64,000 nucleotides of DNA, taken from contig NZ_JAKNUW010000011.1 in assembly GCF_023155805.1 (NCBI RefSeq), forward strand, positions 44,610-108,609, read 5' to 3'. Source of the DNA: Micrococcus lacusdianchii (GTDB lineage Bacteria; Actinomycetota; Actinomycetes; Actinomycetales; Micrococcaceae). Shown here in pieces: positions 18,634 through 27,617 of this stretch (position 1 is the stretch's first letter; the number at the start of each line of letters is the position of its first letter). Made by a program: the position numbers and the translations under genes. The notes below the pieces were generated by a model that was given only the letters and a program-made list of their open reading frames with translations, did not search any database and had not been told where the DNA came from.

Positions 18634-18921
18634 GTGCAGCTGCTCCTCGCCCTCGCCTACCTGGTCCTGACCGTCGCGCTGGCCGCCCTCACGGTGCGGA
18701 TCGTCCTGGACGTCACCCGCTCGTTCGCGCGGCAGTGGCGCCCGACGGGCCCCGCCCTCGTGATGGCCAGCGCCGTGTATGCGGTCACCGACCCATCCCT
18801 GGACGCCCTGCGCCGGAGGATCCCTCCGCTCAACCTGGGCGGAGTGGGCCTGGACCTGGCCTTCCTGGTCCTGTTCCTCGCCGTGGTGCTGCTGCGAACC
18901 CTGGTGCTCATCCTGGCCTGA
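18634..18921 (+). CDS. YggT family membrane protein
   Basis: A 95-residue integral membrane protein with two hydrophobic segments (about 2-24 and 70-94) and the family stretch between them (a loop with ...DPSLDALRRRIPPLNLGGVGLDL...). YggT proteins are linked to osmotic stress and, by genome context, to division. It starts at GTG two bases after sepF, so it is probably translated from the same mRNA. The function in this organism is unknown. Confidence 0.88.
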   Translation: MQLLLALAYLVLTVALAALTVRIVLDVTRSFARQWRPTGPALVMASAVYAVTDPSLDALRRRIPPLNLGGVGLDLAFLVLFLAVVLLRTLVLILA

Positions 18922-18948
18922 CGGACCGGCTGGGGGCGATGATATCGT
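18918..18948 (+). promoter_or_regulatory. Weak possible wag31 promoter
   Basis: CTGACG at 18918-18923 and TATCGT at 18943-18948 lie in the 117-base gap before wag31, separated by 19 bases, which is longer than ideal. The AT-rich patch around 18940-18948 stands out locally. The wag31 ribosome site GAGAGGGG lies at about 19021-19028. Confidence 0.3.
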
Positions 18949-19038
18949 CGACCACCGACAGTCCGGCGCCCCGCGGTCGCCCGCCGTGACAGCGAATCCC
19001 CGTCCCGGCCGCCGTGCGAGAGAGAGGGGTGCCCGCCG

Positions 19039-19626
19039 ATGGCACTGTCCTGGGAAGACGTCGTCAACAAGGAGTTCCAGCTAACCAAGTTCCGCGAGGG
19101 CTACGACCGCGAGGAGGTCGAGGACTTCCTCGACGACGTGGTCGAGGAGCTCAAGCGCCTCACTGAGGCCAACGCGCGCCTGACGTCCGAGCTCGAGGAG
19201 TGCCGCGCGGGATCCCCGGCCGCCGCGCCGGAGCCCGCACAGGCGGACCCGGCCGTCGCGGACTCGACCCCGTCCCAGGCCGTGTCCGTCCCACAGCCCG
19301 CCGCCGATTCCGCGAGCTCCGCCGCCGGCATGCTGGCGATGGCTCAGCGCCTGCACGACGAGTACGTCGCCGAGGGCGAGCAGCGCCGAGCCCAGATCAT
19401 CGCCGAGGCCGAGAGCACCGCCACCACCGTGGTCCGCGAGGCCGAGGAGACCCGGTCCCGCACGCTCACGGAACTGGAGACCCGTCGCAAGGGCCTCGAG
19501 GAGGACGTCGAGCGCCTGCGCGCCTTCGAGACCGACTACCGCGCCCGGCTGACCTCGTACATCGAGGGTCAGCTGCGGGAGATCACGTCCCAGGAGCGGG
19601 TCGCGCCCGCGCAGGGGACCGTGTGA
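19039..19626 (+). CDS. wag31: Polar growth scaffold DivIVA/Wag31
   Basis: A 195-residue coiled-coil scaffold that in actinobacteria marks curved membranes at poles and septa and organises wall synthesis. The N-terminal DivIVA domain is clear (VVNKEFQLTKFREGYDREEV, then EDFLDDVVEELKRL), followed by a coiled coil, an Ala/Pro-rich spacer (about 58-100) and a second long coiled coil to the C-terminus. At 195 residues it is shorter than the roughly 260-residue mycobacterial Wag31, mainly in the spacer. This may suit a coccoid cell, though that is inference. Its stop overlaps the lspA GTG. Confidence 0.95.
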   Translation: MALSWEDVVNKEFQLTKFREGYDREEVEDFLDDVVEELKRLTEANARLTSELEECRAGSPAAAPEPAQADPAVADSTPSQAVSVPQPAADSASSAAGMLAMAQRLHDEYVAEGEQRRAQIIAEAESTATTVVREAEETRSRTLTELETRRKGLEEDVERLRAFETDYRARLTSYIEGQLREITSQERVAPAQGTV

Positions 19627-20186
19627 GCGCTGGCGCCGTTCCCGAGGACACCGCCGCCCGCCCCGCCCCGCCCGTCCGTCGGACGGGGGTGAGGCGCGTC
19701 GTGCTCTCCGGGCTGGCGCTGGCAGTGCTGGCCTACCTGATCGACCAGGGCACCAAGCTGTGGGTCGAGCGGACGATGGAGCTCGGCGAGTCGATCGTGG
19801 TCGTCCCCGGGCTGCTGCGCTGGTACTACATCCTGAACCCCGGTGCGGCGTTCTCCATCGGCACGGACGTCACGTGGGTGTTCACGATCGTGCAGGCGGC
19901 CGTCGCCGTCATCGCCCTCGTCAGCCTGCTGCGTGCCCGGTCGTGGGCGTGGGGCCTGGCCCTGGGCGGGCTGCTGGGCGGCGTCCTGGGCAACCTGACG
20001 GACCGGCTGTTCCGGCCGCCGTCGTTCGGCCAGGGCCACGTGGTGGACATGATCTCCGTGCCGAACTTCGCGGTGTTCAACGTGGCGGACTCCTTCATCG
20101 TGTGCTCGATCATCGGCCTGTGCCTGCTGATGATGACCGGCCGGAACCTGGACGGCACCTGTGACGGTGCCGCCGGACGGGACTGA
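19623..20186 (+). CDS. lspA: Lipoprotein signal peptidase LspA
   Basis: A 187-residue aspartyl membrane peptidase that cleaves signal peptides from prolipoproteins after lipid attachment. Four membrane spans are visible. The two catalytic aspartates are in GGVLGNLTDRLFR and NVADSFI, and the family motifs DQGTKLWVE and NPGAAFSIG are intact. The GTG start overlaps the wag31 stop (GTGA). rluD follows after three bases, so wag31-lspA-rluD forms a likely operon. Confidence 0.95.
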   Translation: MSAGAVPEDTAARPAPPVRRTGVRRVVLSGLALAVLAYLIDQGTKLWVERTMELGESIVVVPGLLRWYYILNPGAAFSIGTDVTWVFTIVQAAVAVIALVSLLRARSWAWGLALGGLLGGVLGNLTDRLFRPPSFGQGHVVDMISVPNFAVFNVADSFIVCSIIGLCLLMMTGRNLDGTCDGAAGRD

Positions 20187-20189
20187 GCG

Positions 20190-21146
20190 ATGGGGCTGCG
20201 ACCGGGCGTGACCGAACGACTCGAGGTGGACGACGCCGCGGCGGGCCGACGCGCCGACGCGGTGCTCGCCGAGGCCTTCGGCGTGTCCCGCGCCTCGCTG
20301 GCCGACCTGTTCGCCCGCGGCCTGGTCCGCGCCGAGTCCCGCACGGGCCGCCGCGACCGCGTGCTGGCGAAGTCGGCGAAGACGACGGCGGGCGAAAGCC
20401 TCGTCGTCGACGTGCCGGACGACCCCGACCCCCTGGAAGTGAGGGCAGAGACCGTGGAGGCCATGACGATCCTCTACGAGGACGAGCACATGCTGGCGGT
20501 GGACAAGCCGACCGGCGTGGCCGCGCATCCCTCCCCGGGCTGGTTCGGCCCCACGGTGGTCGGCGGCCTGGCCGCCCTCGGCCACGACATCTCCACCTCG
20601 GGCGCTCCAGAGCGCCAGGGGATCGTGCACCGGCTCGACGTCGGCACCACCGGCGTCATGGCGGTCGCCAAGACGGAGCGGGCCTACACGGCCCTGAAGG
20701 ACCAGTTCCGCGACCGGGTGCCGGAGAAGGTGTACCACGCGGTGGTGCAGGGCATGCCGGACCCGCTGGCCGGCACGATCGACGCGCCCATCGGGCGCGA
20801 CCCGGGCCACCACTGGCGGTTCGCCGTGCTCGAGGGGGGCCGGCCCTCGGTGACCCACTACGAGACCCTCGAGGCGTTCGGGCGGGCCACCCTCCTGGAG
20901 ATCCACCTGGAGACGGGCCGCACCCACCAGATCCGCGTGCACACCTCCGCCCTGCGCCACCCGTGCGCCGGCGACCTCACGTACGGGGCGGACCCGCGGC
21001 TGGCCGCCGAGCTCGGCCTGACCCGGCAGTGGCTCCACGCGCACCGACTCGTGCTGCCGCACCCGGTCACGGGCGAGACGCTGCGGATCGAGTCTCCGCA
21101 CCCGCACGACCTCGCCCGCGCCCTGGAGGTCCTGCGCGGCGGCTGA
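20190..21146 (+). CDS. rluD: 23S rRNA pseudouridine synthase, RluD/RluA family
   Basis: A 318-residue pseudouridine synthase. An S4-like N-terminal domain (AAGRRADAVLAEAFGVSRAS) precedes the catalytic domain with IVHRLDVGTTGVMAVAK, whose Asp is the nucleophile, and ETGRTHQIRVH near the C-terminus. By length and domain order it is RluD-like and should modify 23S rRNA helix 69, although RluA-family members cannot be separated with certainty by eye. It is followed by a new transcription unit for dnaE. Confidence 0.92.
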   Translation: MGLRPGVTERLEVDDAAAGRRADAVLAEAFGVSRASLADLFARGLVRAESRTGRRDRVLAKSAKTTAGESLVVDVPDDPDPLEVRAETVEAMTILYEDEHMLAVDKPTGVAAHPSPGWFGPTVVGGLAALGHDISTSGAPERQGIVHRLDVGTTGVMAVAKTERAYTALKDQFRDRVPEKVYHAVVQGMPDPLAGTIDAPIGRDPGHHWRFAVLEGGRPSVTHYETLEAFGRATLLEIHLETGRTHQIRVHTSALRHPCAGDLTYGADPRLAAELGLTRQWLHAHRLVLPHPVTGETLRIESPHPHDLARALEVLRGG

Positions 21147-21179
21147 GCCCCGCCCCGCCCGCCCCGCGGCGCCGGCCAC

Positions 21180-21185
21180 TAGACT
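21180..21185 (+). promoter_or_regulatory. -10 box upstream of dnaE
   Basis: TAGACT fits the TANNNT pattern used throughout this window. It would give a leader of about 70 bases before dnaE. No recognisable -35 box lies 17-18 bases upstream. The ribosome site AAGGAGG (21243-21249) is 11 bases from the dnaE ATG. Confidence 0.45.
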
Positions 21186-21260
21186 GGTCCGGTCCCGCAC
21201 CCCGCCGTCCGACCGGTCGGTGAACCGTCCGCGCGGGGCGTCAAGGAGGATGGACGCGTC

Positions 21261-24200
21261 ATGACCGTGCAGCAGGAGACCACCGCGGAGGCCACGGGGG
21301 ACGGCGGGTTCGTCCATCTGCACACGCACACCGAGTACTCCATGCTCGACGGCGCCGCGAAGCTGGACGAGCTGTTCGCCGAGGCCCGCCGCCTGGGCAT
21401 GGACTCCCTGGCCATCACGGACCACGGCTACCTCTTCGGCGCGTTCGACTTCTGGAACAAGGCGACGCAGGCCGGCGTCAAGCCGATCATCGGTCTCGAG
21501 GCGTACCTCACGCCCGGCACGCAGCACCGCACGGACAAGGCGAAGACCCGCTGGGGTGAGCCGCACCAGCGCGGGGACGACGTGTCCGGCGGCGGCGCGT
21601 ACACCCACATGACGCTGCTGTCCGAGGACAACACCGGCATGCGCAACCTGTTCAAGATGGGCTCGATCGCCTCCCTGGACTCGGTCTACGCGAAGTGGCC
21701 GCGCATCGACCGCGAGCTGCTGAGCCAGTACTCGAAGGGCCTGATCGCCACCACCGGCTGCCCGTCCGGGGAGATCCAGACGCGCCTGCGCCTGGGCCAC
21801 TACCGCGAGGCGTTGCAGGCCGCTTCGGACTTCCGCGACATCTTCGGCAAGGACAACTTCTTCTGCGAGGTCATGCACCACGGCCTCGACATCGAGCGCC
21901 GGGTGATGGAGGACCTGCGCCGGCTGGCCAAGGACCTGGGCCTGCCGTTCGTGGCCACCAACGACCTGCACTACACGCACGAGCACGACGCGAAGGCCCA
22001 TGAGGCGCTGCTGGCCATCCAGTCGGGCTCCAAGCTCAACGAGCCCACCTACGACCAGGGCGGCTCCCGCTTCGCCTTCGCCGGCACGGAGTACTACCTG
22101 AAGTCCCCGCGGCAGATGCGGGAGCTGTTCCGGGAGCTGCCCGAGGCGTGCGACAACACACTCCTGATCGCCGAGCGGTGCGAGGTGTCCTTCGACACCG
22201 ACGCGAACTACATGCCGCTGTTCCCCACCCCCGAGGGGGAGGACGAGACCAGCTGGCTCATCAAGGAGGTCGCCAAGGGCCTCGACTACCGCTATCCCGA
22301 CGGCGTCCCGGACCACGTGCGCAAGCAGGCGGACTACGAGCTGGACGTCATCATCTCGATGGGCTTCCCGGGCTACTTCCTCGTGGTGGCCGACTTCATC
22401 ACCTGGGCCAAGGACAACGGCATCCGCGTGGGCCCCGGCCGCGGCTCCGGCGCCGGCTCGATGGTGGCGTACGCGCTGCGCATCACGGATCTGGACCCGC
22501 TCAAGCACGGCCTGATCTTCGAGCGCTTCCTCAACCCGGACCGCGTGTCCATGCCGGACTTCGACGTCGACTTCGACGACCGCCGCCGCTCCGAGGTGAT
22601 CGACTACGTCACCCGCAAGTACGGCGACGAGCGCGTCACCATGATCGTCACGTACGGCACCATCAAGACCAAGCAGGCGCTGAAGGACTCCGCCCGCGTG
22701 ATGGACCAGCCGTTCTCGATGGGCGAGGCGCTCACCAAGGCGCTGCCGCCGGCGGTGATGGCGAAGGACATCCCGCTGAAGGACATCGAGGATCCCGAGG
22801 CCACGCGCTACGCCGAGGCCGCCGACTTCCGCCAGCTGGTGGCCACGGACCCGGTGGCCAAGGAGGTCTTCGAGACCGCCAAGGGCATCGAGGGCCTGAA
22901 GCGCCAGTGGGGCGTGCACGCCGCCGGCGTGATCATGTCCTCGCATCCGGTGATCGACGTCATCCCGATCATGCGACGCCTGCAGGACGGCCAGGTCATC
23001 ACCCAGTTCGACTACCCCACCGCCGAGGGTCTCGGGCTGATCAAGATGGACTTCCTGGGGCTGCGCAACCTCACGATCATCTCGGACGCGATCGAGAACG
23101 TGAAGGACAACACGGGGATCGAGCTGGACCTCGAGACCCTCGACGTGGACGACCGGGCGTCCTACGAGCTGCTGGCCCGGGGCGACACCCTCGGCGTGTT
23201 CCAGCTCGACGGCGGGCCCATGCGCTCGCTGCTGAAGATGATGCGGCCGGACAACTTCGAGGACATCTCGGCGACCATCGCGCTCTACCGCCCGGGGCCC
23301 ATGGGCGCGAACTCCCACACGAACTACGCCCTGCGCAAGAACGGCCAGCAGGAGATCACCCCGATCCACCCGGAGCTCGAGGAGCCGCTGAAGGACATCC
23401 TCGACACGACCTACGGCCTGATCGTGTACCAGGAGCAGGTCATGGCGATCGCCCAGAAGGTGGCGGGGTACTCGCTCGGCCAGGCGGACATCCTGCGCCG
23501 CGCGATGGGCAAGAAGAAGAAGTCGGAGCTGGACAAGCAGTACGCCGCCTTCCAGCAGGGCATGCTGGACCGGGGCTACTCGCAGGCGGCCATCACGGCG
23601 CTGTGGGACATCCTGCTGCCCTTCTCGGACTACGCGTTCAACAAGGCGCACTCGGCCGCGTACGGGCTGGTGTCCTACTGGACCGCGTACCTCAAGGCCC
23701 ATCACCCGGCCGAGTACATGGCGGCGCTGCTCACCTCGGTGGGCGACGACAAGGACAAGCTCGCCATGTACCTCAACGAGTGCCGCCGCATGGGCATCAC
23801 GGTGCTCCCGCCGGACGTGAACGAGTCCTTCCAGAATTTCACCCCGGTGGGCACGGACATCCGCTTCGGCATGGGCGCGGTGCGCAACGTCGGCACGAAC
23901 GTGGTCAAGGGCATGGTCCAGGCCCGCGAGGACAAGGGCGCGTTCACGGGCTTCGGCGACTTCCTCGCCAAGGTGCCCCTCGTCGTCTGCAACAAGCGGA
24001 CCATCGAGTCCATGGTCAAGGCGGGCGCCTTCGACTCCCTCGGCTACGCCCGCCGCGCCCTGCTGGCCGTGCACGAGGAGGCGGTGGACGCCACGGTCCA
24101 GCAGAAGCGCAAGGAGGACCACGGTGAGTTCACCTTCGACCTGTTCGCCCTCGGGGGTGCGGGAGAGGAGGACGACTCGGACGCCGCGGACGGCGTCGCC

Positions 24201-24860
24201 GTGCCGGACCTGCCCGAGTGGCCCAAGAAGGAGAAGCTCACGTTCGAGCGGGAGATGCTCGGCCTCTACGTCTCCGACCACCCGCTGCAGGGCCTCGACG
24301 CGGTCCTCGGGCAGTTCGCGGACACCCCGATCACGCGCGTGCTCGACGACGACGGGCCGGCCGACGGCGCGCACGTCACCATCGCGGGGCTGATCACCAC
24401 GCTCGAGCGGCGGATCGCCAAGAGCTCGGGGAACGCCTACGCGCGCTGTGAGATCGAGGATCTCGGGGGCTCGATGGACGTGATGTTCTTCGGCCAGGTG
24501 TACGCGCCGATCGCCATGATGCTGCAGGAGGACCTCGTCGTCGCCGTGAAGGGGCGCGTCCAGCGCCGCGACGACGGCTCCGTGGTGCTCTCCGCCATGG
24601 AGCTGGCCATCCCCGAGCTGACGGACGCCACCGGCGGGCCGGTGCGGATCACGATGCCCGCGTTCAAGGCCACCGAGCGCGTGGTCGGCCAGCTCGCCGA
24701 TGTGCTGCGCACCCACGAGGGCTCCTCCGAGGTCCGCCTGACCCTCGCGGGCCAGCGCGGGGCGCAGGAGTTCGCGCTCGGCCCGCAGTTCCGGGTGGCG
24801 CCCACGCCGGCCCTGTTCGGGGACCTGAAGATCCTGCTCGGCCCCGCCTGCCTGACCTGA
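21261..24860 (+). CDS. dnaE: DNA polymerase III alpha subunit DnaE
   Basis: A 1,199-residue replicative polymerase. The N-terminal PHP domain starts [19 protein letters not shown]. The polymerase core includes [16 protein letters not shown] and the catalytic aspartates of [17 protein letters not shown], and later there is YNEHSAAYG-like text ([20 protein letters not shown]). The C-terminus carries an OB-fold ([19 protein letters not shown]). It is the DnaE1 type by length and location. The AAGGAGG is unusually far (11 bases) from the ATG at 21261; an intervening ATG at 21250 opens a four-codon frame that ends by overlapping the dnaE start. Confidence 0.97.
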   Translation: MTVQQETTAEATGDGGFVHLHTHTEYSMLDGAAKLDELFAEARRLGMDSLAITDHGYLFGAFDFWNKATQAGVKPIIGLEAYLTPGTQHRTDKAKTRWGEPHQRGDDVSGGGAYTHMTLLSEDNTGMRNLFKMGSIASLDSVYAKWPRIDRELLSQYSKGLIATTGCPSGEIQTRLRLGHYREALQAASDFRDIFGKDNFFCEVMHHGLDIERRVMEDLRRLAKDLGLPFVATNDLHYTHEHDAKAHEALLAIQSGSKLNEPTYDQGGSRFAFAGTEYYLKSPRQMRELFRELPEACDNTLLIAERCEVSFDTDANYMPLFPTPEGEDETSWLIKEVAKGLDYRYPDGVPDHVRKQADYELDVIISMGFPGYFLVVADFITWAKDNGIRVGPGRGSGAGSMVAYALRITDLDPLKHGLIFERFLNPDRVSMPDFDVDFDDRRRSEVIDYVTRKYGDERVTMIVTYGTIKTKQALKDSARVMDQPFSMGEALTKALPPAVMAKDIPLKDIEDPEATRYAEAADFRQLVATDPVAKEVFETAKGIEGLKRQWGVHAAGVIMSSHPVIDVIPIMRRLQDGQVITQFDYPTAEGLGLIKMDFLGLRNLTIISDAIENVKDNTGIELDLETLDVDDRASYELLARGDTLGVFQLDGGPMRSLLKMMRPDNFEDISATIALYRPGPMGANSHTNYALRKNGQQEITPIHPELEEPLKDILDTTYGLIVYQEQVMAIAQKVAGYSLGQADILRRAMGKKKKSELDKQYAAFQQGMLDRGYSQAAITALWDILLPFSDYAFNKAHSAAYGLVSYWTAYLKAHHPAEYMAALLTSVGDDKDKLAMYLNECRRMGITVLPPDVNESFQNFTPVGTDIRFGMGAVRNVGTNVVKGMVQAREDKGAFTGFGDFLAKVPLVVCNKRTIESMVKAGAFDSLGYARRALLAVHEEAVDATVQQKRKEDHGEFTFDLFALGGAGEEDDSDAADGVAVPDLPEWPKKEKLTFEREMLGLYVSDHPLQGLDAVLGQFADTPITRVLDDDGPADGAHVTIAGLITTLERRIAKSSGNAYARCEIEDLGGSMDVMFFGQVYAPIAMMLQEDLVVAVKGRVQRRDDGSVVLSAMELAIPELTDATGGPVRITMPAFKATERVVGQLADVLRTHEGSSEVRLTLAGQRGAQEFALGPQFRVAPTPALFGDLKILLGPACLT

Positions 24861-24882
24861 CCCCGCCGAGAGGACGCCCGCC

Positions 24883-25377
24883 GTGCACTGCCCCTACTGC
24901 CGCCACGAGGACTCCCGCGTGGTGGACTCCCGCTCCCTCGAGGACGGCTCCGCCATCCGTCGGCGCCGGCAGTGCCGGGCGTGCGGCAAGCGGTTCACCA
25001 CCATGGAGACCACGTCGCTGACCGTGGTCAAGCGCTCCGGGGTGGCCGAGCCGTTCGACCGGTCCAAGGTCATCAACGGGGTCCGGAAGGCCTGCCAGGG
25101 CCGGCCCGTCTCGAGCGACGACCTCGCCGTGCTGGCCCAGGAGGTCGAGGAGGCCGTGCGCGCCTCGGGCCACGCCGAGGTGGACGCCCACACCGTCGGC
25201 CTGGCGATCCTCGGGCCACTGCGACAGCTCGACCAGGTGGCCTACCTGCGCTTCGCGTCGGTCTACCAGGACTTTGAGTCCCTGGACGACTTCGCCGACG
25301 CCATCGCCGAGCTGCGCACCCAGGAGACGGCGGCACGCGGCCGGGCCGCGGTGCAGCCGCGCCTGCCCAGGCGCTAG
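24883..25377 (+). CDS. nrdR: Transcriptional repressor NrdR
   Basis: A 164-residue regulator of ribonucleotide reductase genes. An N-terminal zinc ribbon ([17 protein letters not shown], then [17 protein letters not shown]) is followed by an ATP-cone domain ([20 protein letters not shown]). NrdR senses dATP/ATP and represses nrd promoters. It begins with GTG 22 bases after dnaE and is probably co-transcribed with it. No nrd gene is in the window. The stop TAG is part of a TAGAGT sequence. Confidence 0.95.
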   Translation: MHCPYCRHEDSRVVDSRSLEDGSAIRRRRQCRACGKRFTTMETTSLTVVKRSGVAEPFDRSKVINGVRKACQGRPVSSDDLAVLAQEVEEAVRASGHAEVDAHTVGLAILGPLRQLDQVAYLRFASVYQDFESLDDFADAIAELRTQETAARGRAAVQPRLPRR

Positions 25378-25388
25378 AGTGTCCGTCG

Positions 25389-25407
25389 TGGCCGCCATGT
25401 GCGGCCA
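25389..25407. repeat. Small hairpin after nrdR
   Basis: TGGCCGC at 25389-25395 and GCGGCCA at 25401-25407 are perfect arms with a 5-base loop. It sits 8 bases after a TAGAGT box (25375-25380) and 12 bases before the larger terminator-like hairpin. It may be part of the nrdR transcript end or of a short RNA. Confidence 0.45.
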
Positions 25408-25419
25408 GTGGACGCCGAG

Positions 25420-25449
25420 GGCGGTTCCGGAGGGGAAGCCGGAACCGCC
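25420..25449. terminator. Hairpin between convergent nrdR and ppgK
   Basis: GGCGGTTCCGG and CCGGAACCGCC form a perfect 11-base stem with an 8-base loop. It lies between the nrdR stop and the ppgK stop and could terminate transcription from both sides. There is no U-tract. Confidence 0.7.
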
Positions 25450-25475
25450 TTCGGTGCGTCCGGGGTCGGACCTCG

Positions 25476-26321
25476 TCAGGCCCCCGTGCGGTCCGACGGG
25501 TCGGCGTGGGCCGCGAGTGCGGCCCCCACGATCCCGGCGTTGTTCTTCAGCTGCGCGGGCACGATCGGGGTGTCCAGCGTCAGCAGGGGCAGGTAGTCGT
25601 CGGGGCGCTTGGAGATGCCGCCGCCCACGATGACCAGGTCGGGGGAGAAGATCCGCTCCACGTGGGAGAAGAACCGCTGCAGCCGGGTGGCGTACTCGGG
25701 CCAGGACAGGTCCTCGCGCTCGCGGGCCTTCGCGGAGGCCCGGGTCTCGGCCAGGACGCCGTCCAGCTCGAGGGAGCCGACCTCGAAGTTCGGGATCAAC
25801 ACGCCGTTGTGGATCATCGCACCGCCGATCCCGGTGCCGAGGGTGATGACCAGCACGAGCCCGTCCACGCCGCGGCCCGCACCGTAGCGGGCTTCGGCCA
25901 GGCCGGCGGCGTCGGCGTCATTGACCACGGCAACGGGACGCTGGAGGGCGTCCTCGAAGGTCTCCTGCAGGCTGACGCCGATCCACGAGTGGTCGATGTT
26001 GTTCGCCGAGCGGCACACGCCGCGCTGGACGATCGAGGGGAAGCAGACGCCCACCGGCATGTCCGGGTGGGGCGCCTTCGGCCGCGCGTCGAGCTCGGAG
26101 ACGATCTGCGTGAGCGTGCGCGCCATCGTCTCCGGCAGGGCCGGTTGGGGCGTGGGCAGGCGGAAGCGCTCACCGCGCAGGGTCCCGGACTTCGGGCCGG
26201 CGCCCAGGCGGACGATGCCGCCCTTCATGCCGGTGCCGCCGATGTCGACGCCGAGGACGGCGGGGTGCGTGGACGGGGAGGGGGGCAGGTGCGGGACCGC
26301 ACCGGTGTTCGGGAAGCTCAC
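25476..26321 (-). CDS. ppgK: Polyphosphate glucokinase (ROK family)
   Basis: A 281-residue cytoplasmic sugar kinase that phosphorylates glucose with polyphosphate, and usually also ATP. After about 20 leading residues comes the phosphate loop VLGVDIGGTGMKGGIV. The substrate region has NNIDHSWIG, then VVNDADAAGLAEARYGAG, LGTGIGGAMIHNG and the PNFEVGSLE motif characteristic of polyphosphate-type enzymes. It lacks the CXCGXXGC zinc motif of many other ROK proteins, as is normal for PpgK. It starts at GTG with a -10 box seven bases upstream and so should be leaderless. It converges on nrdR. Confidence 0.93.
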   Translation of the reverse strand: MSFPNTGAVPHLPPSPSTHPAVLGVDIGGTGMKGGIVRLGAGPKSGTLRGERFRLPTPQPALPETMARTLTQIVSELDARPKAPHPDMPVGVCFPSIVQRGVCRSANNIDHSWIGVSLQETFEDALQRPVAVVNDADAAGLAEARYGAGRGVDGLVLVITLGTGIGGAMIHNGVLIPNFEVGSLELDGVLAETRASAKAREREDLSWPEYATRLQRFFSHVERIFSPDLVIVGGGISKRPDDYLPLLTLDTPIVPAQLKNNAGIVGAALAAHADPSDRTGA

Positions 26322-26328
26322 GGCCGCC

Positions 26329-26334
26329 AGTGTA
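26329..26334 (-). promoter_or_regulatory. -10 box for leaderless ppgK
   Basis: On the minus strand TACACT is followed by seven bases and then the GTG start of ppgK at 26321. Transcription should begin at or within a base or two of the start codon. No Shine-Dalgarno sequence is present. Confidence 0.55.
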
Positions 26335-26349
26335 CGGACCCGGTCCGGG

Positions 26350-27291
26350 TCAGGGCAGCGTGAGAATCTCCGCGCCGTCGTCCGTGACCACGATCGTGTG
26401 CTCGAACTGCGCGGTGCGTCGTCGGTCCCGGGTCACCACGGTCCAGCCGTCGTCCCACTGGTCCCACTCGATCGTGCCGAGGGTGAGCATCGGCTCGATG
26501 GTGAACACCATGCCGGGCACGAGCAGGCGGTCGTGGGCCGGGGCCGCGTCGTAGTGGGGGATCACGAGGCCGGAGTGGAAGTCCACGCCCACGCCGTGGC
26601 CGATGAAGTCGCGCACCACGCCGTAGCCGAAGCGCTTGGCGTAGGACTCGATGGCCCGGCCGATCACGTTGACCTGACGGCCGGGCTTCACGGCGCGGAT
26701 GCCGCGGCGCAGGGCCTCCTCGGTGCGCTCCACGAGCAGGCGGGACTCCTCGTCCACGTCGCCGACCAGGTAGGTGCGGTTGTGGTCCCCGTGGACGCCG
26801 TCCAGGTACGCGGTGATGTCCAGGTTCACGATGTCCCCGTCCTCCAGGACGGTGCCGTCCGGGATGCCGTGGCAGATGACCTCGTTGATCGAGGTGCAGA
26901 TGGACCGCGGGAAGCCGCGGTAGCCCAGGCAGGACGGGTAGGCGCCGCGCTCCACGAGGAAGGCGTGCGCGATCCGGTCCAGCTCGTCCGTGGTCACGCC
27001 CGGACGGATGTGGGCGGCGGTGTGCTCCATCGCCTGGGCCGCGAGCCGGCCGGCGGCGCGGATCCGGGCGATCCCCTCGGCGTCGTACACGTCCGAGGCG
27101 TTGCCCTCGTCCGCTGTGGCCTTGCCGACGTACTCGGGGCGGGGGATCGACGCCGGCACGGGCGGGGCGGGCGAGGCCGCGCCGGGGGTCAGCAGGCCCA
27201 CGGGCGCGAGCGAGCCCGGCTCCGGGGCGGGCGGGCCCGCGGGACGGGGGCCGTTGTGGCTGGCGGGGGCGGAGGAGGTCTGCGCGGACAT
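26350..27291 (-). CDS. map: Methionine aminopeptidase, type Ic
   Basis: A 313-residue metalloenzyme that removes the initiator methionine. A Pro/Ala-rich N-terminal extension of about 55 residues ends in IPRPEYVGK, typical of the type Ic class. The catalytic domain shows [13 protein letters not shown]-type metal ligands in [29 protein letters not shown] and MVFTIEPML, which supply the Asp, His and Glu metal ligands. The ATG at 27291 has a -10 box six bases upstream, so the mRNA should be leaderless. It diverges from the small gene at 27361. Confidence 0.95.
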   Translation of the reverse strand: MSAQTSSAPASHNGPRPAGPPAPEPGSLAPVGLLTPGAASPAPPVPASIPRPEYVGKATADEGNASDVYDAEGIARIRAAGRLAAQAMEHTAAHIRPGVTTDELDRIAHAFLVERGAYPSCLGYRGFPRSICTSINEVICHGIPDGTVLEDGDIVNLDITAYLDGVHGDHNRTYLVGDVDEESRLLVERTEEALRRGIRAVKPGRQVNVIGRAIESYAKRFGYGVVRDFIGHGVGVDFHSGLVIPHYDAAPAHDRLLVPGMVFTIEPMLTLGTIEWDQWDDGWTVVTRDRRRTAQFEHTIVVTDDGAEILTLP

Positions 27292-27297
27292 GCCCCC

Positions 27298-27303
27298 AGG
27301 GTA
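27298..27303 (-). promoter_or_regulatory. -10 box for leaderless map
   Basis: TACCCT on the minus strand lies six bases before the map ATG. Together with the opposite box at 27348 it makes the 69-base intergenic region a pair of divergent, leaderless promoters. Confidence 0.55.
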
Positions 27304-27347
27304 TCGGGGACGTCCGCTCCGGCTGTCCGGGCGGGGGCGGGCCGGTC

Positions 27348-27353
27348 TAGGGT
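27348..27353 (+). promoter_or_regulatory. -10 box for leaderless small gene at 27361
   Basis: TAGGGT is followed by seven bases and the ATG at 27361. No ribosome-binding sequence intervenes. Confidence 0.55.
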
Positions 27354-27360
27354 GTGGGCC

Positions 27361-27585
27361 ATGACTGACACGCACGAGCCCGGCAGCGGCTTCTGGTTCA
27401 ACGTCCGCACCCACCAGGTGGAGGAGGGGCCCCAGTCCGACTGGAAGGACCTGCTCGGCCCCTACGGCTCCCGCGCCGAGGCCGAGGGCGCCCTCGCCAG
27501 GGTCCAGGCCCGCAACGAGGCCGCGGACCGCGCCGACGAGGCCGAGGACGACTGGGACGCCAACCCCTTCAACGACAAGTCCTGA
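27361..27585 (+). CDS. Small SPOR-like conserved protein
   Basis: A 74-residue acidic soluble protein with no signal peptide. It begins with a short region containing [20 protein letters not shown] and [19 protein letters not shown], which resembles half of a SPOR-type fold (the sequence 'GPY-x-S-R-A-E-A-E' is typical), followed by a charged tail rich in Asp and Glu. Similar small proteins lie next to map in related actinobacteria, where they are sometimes mis-named after it. The function is unknown; a role with peptidoglycan is doubtful because there is no export signal. The codon usage matches its neighbours and a promoter precedes it, so I consider it real. Confidence 0.82.
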   Translation: MTDTHEPGSGFWFNVRTHQVEEGPQSDWKDLLGPYGSRAEAEGALARVQARNEAADRADEAEDDWDANPFNDKS

Positions 27586-27590
27586 CCCCC

Positions 27591-27616
27591 GGCCCCGCCC
27601 CTGCACGGGGCGGGCC
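27591..27616. terminator. Hairpin between convergent small gene and panB
   Basis: GGCCCCGCCCC and GGGGCGGGCC pair over 10 bases with one bulged C and a 5-base loop. It occupies almost all of the 32-base gap between the two stop codons, so it can serve both strands. Confidence 0.55.
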
Positions 27617-27617
27617 G

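Noticed and set aside
20190..20200. Prophage, insertion sequence or genomic island boundaries anywhere in the window
   Set aside because: No transposase, integrase, direct-repeat attachment sites or composition shift were found; the gene order is conserved core chromosome throughout.
19569..24716. Open frame of 1,715 codons on the - strand opposite lspA, rluD and dnaE
   Set aside because: Composition is His/Arg/Val-rich as expected for the antisense of GC-rich genes; no promoter or ribosome site; dnaE is clearly coding.
25388..25633. Possible leaderless coding frame starting at GTG 25388
   Set aside because: Beyond the hairpins the frame runs antisense into ppgK with an Arg/Pro/Ser-rich shadow composition. 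Only the first dozen codons could be real, so it is reported as a finding and not as a gene.
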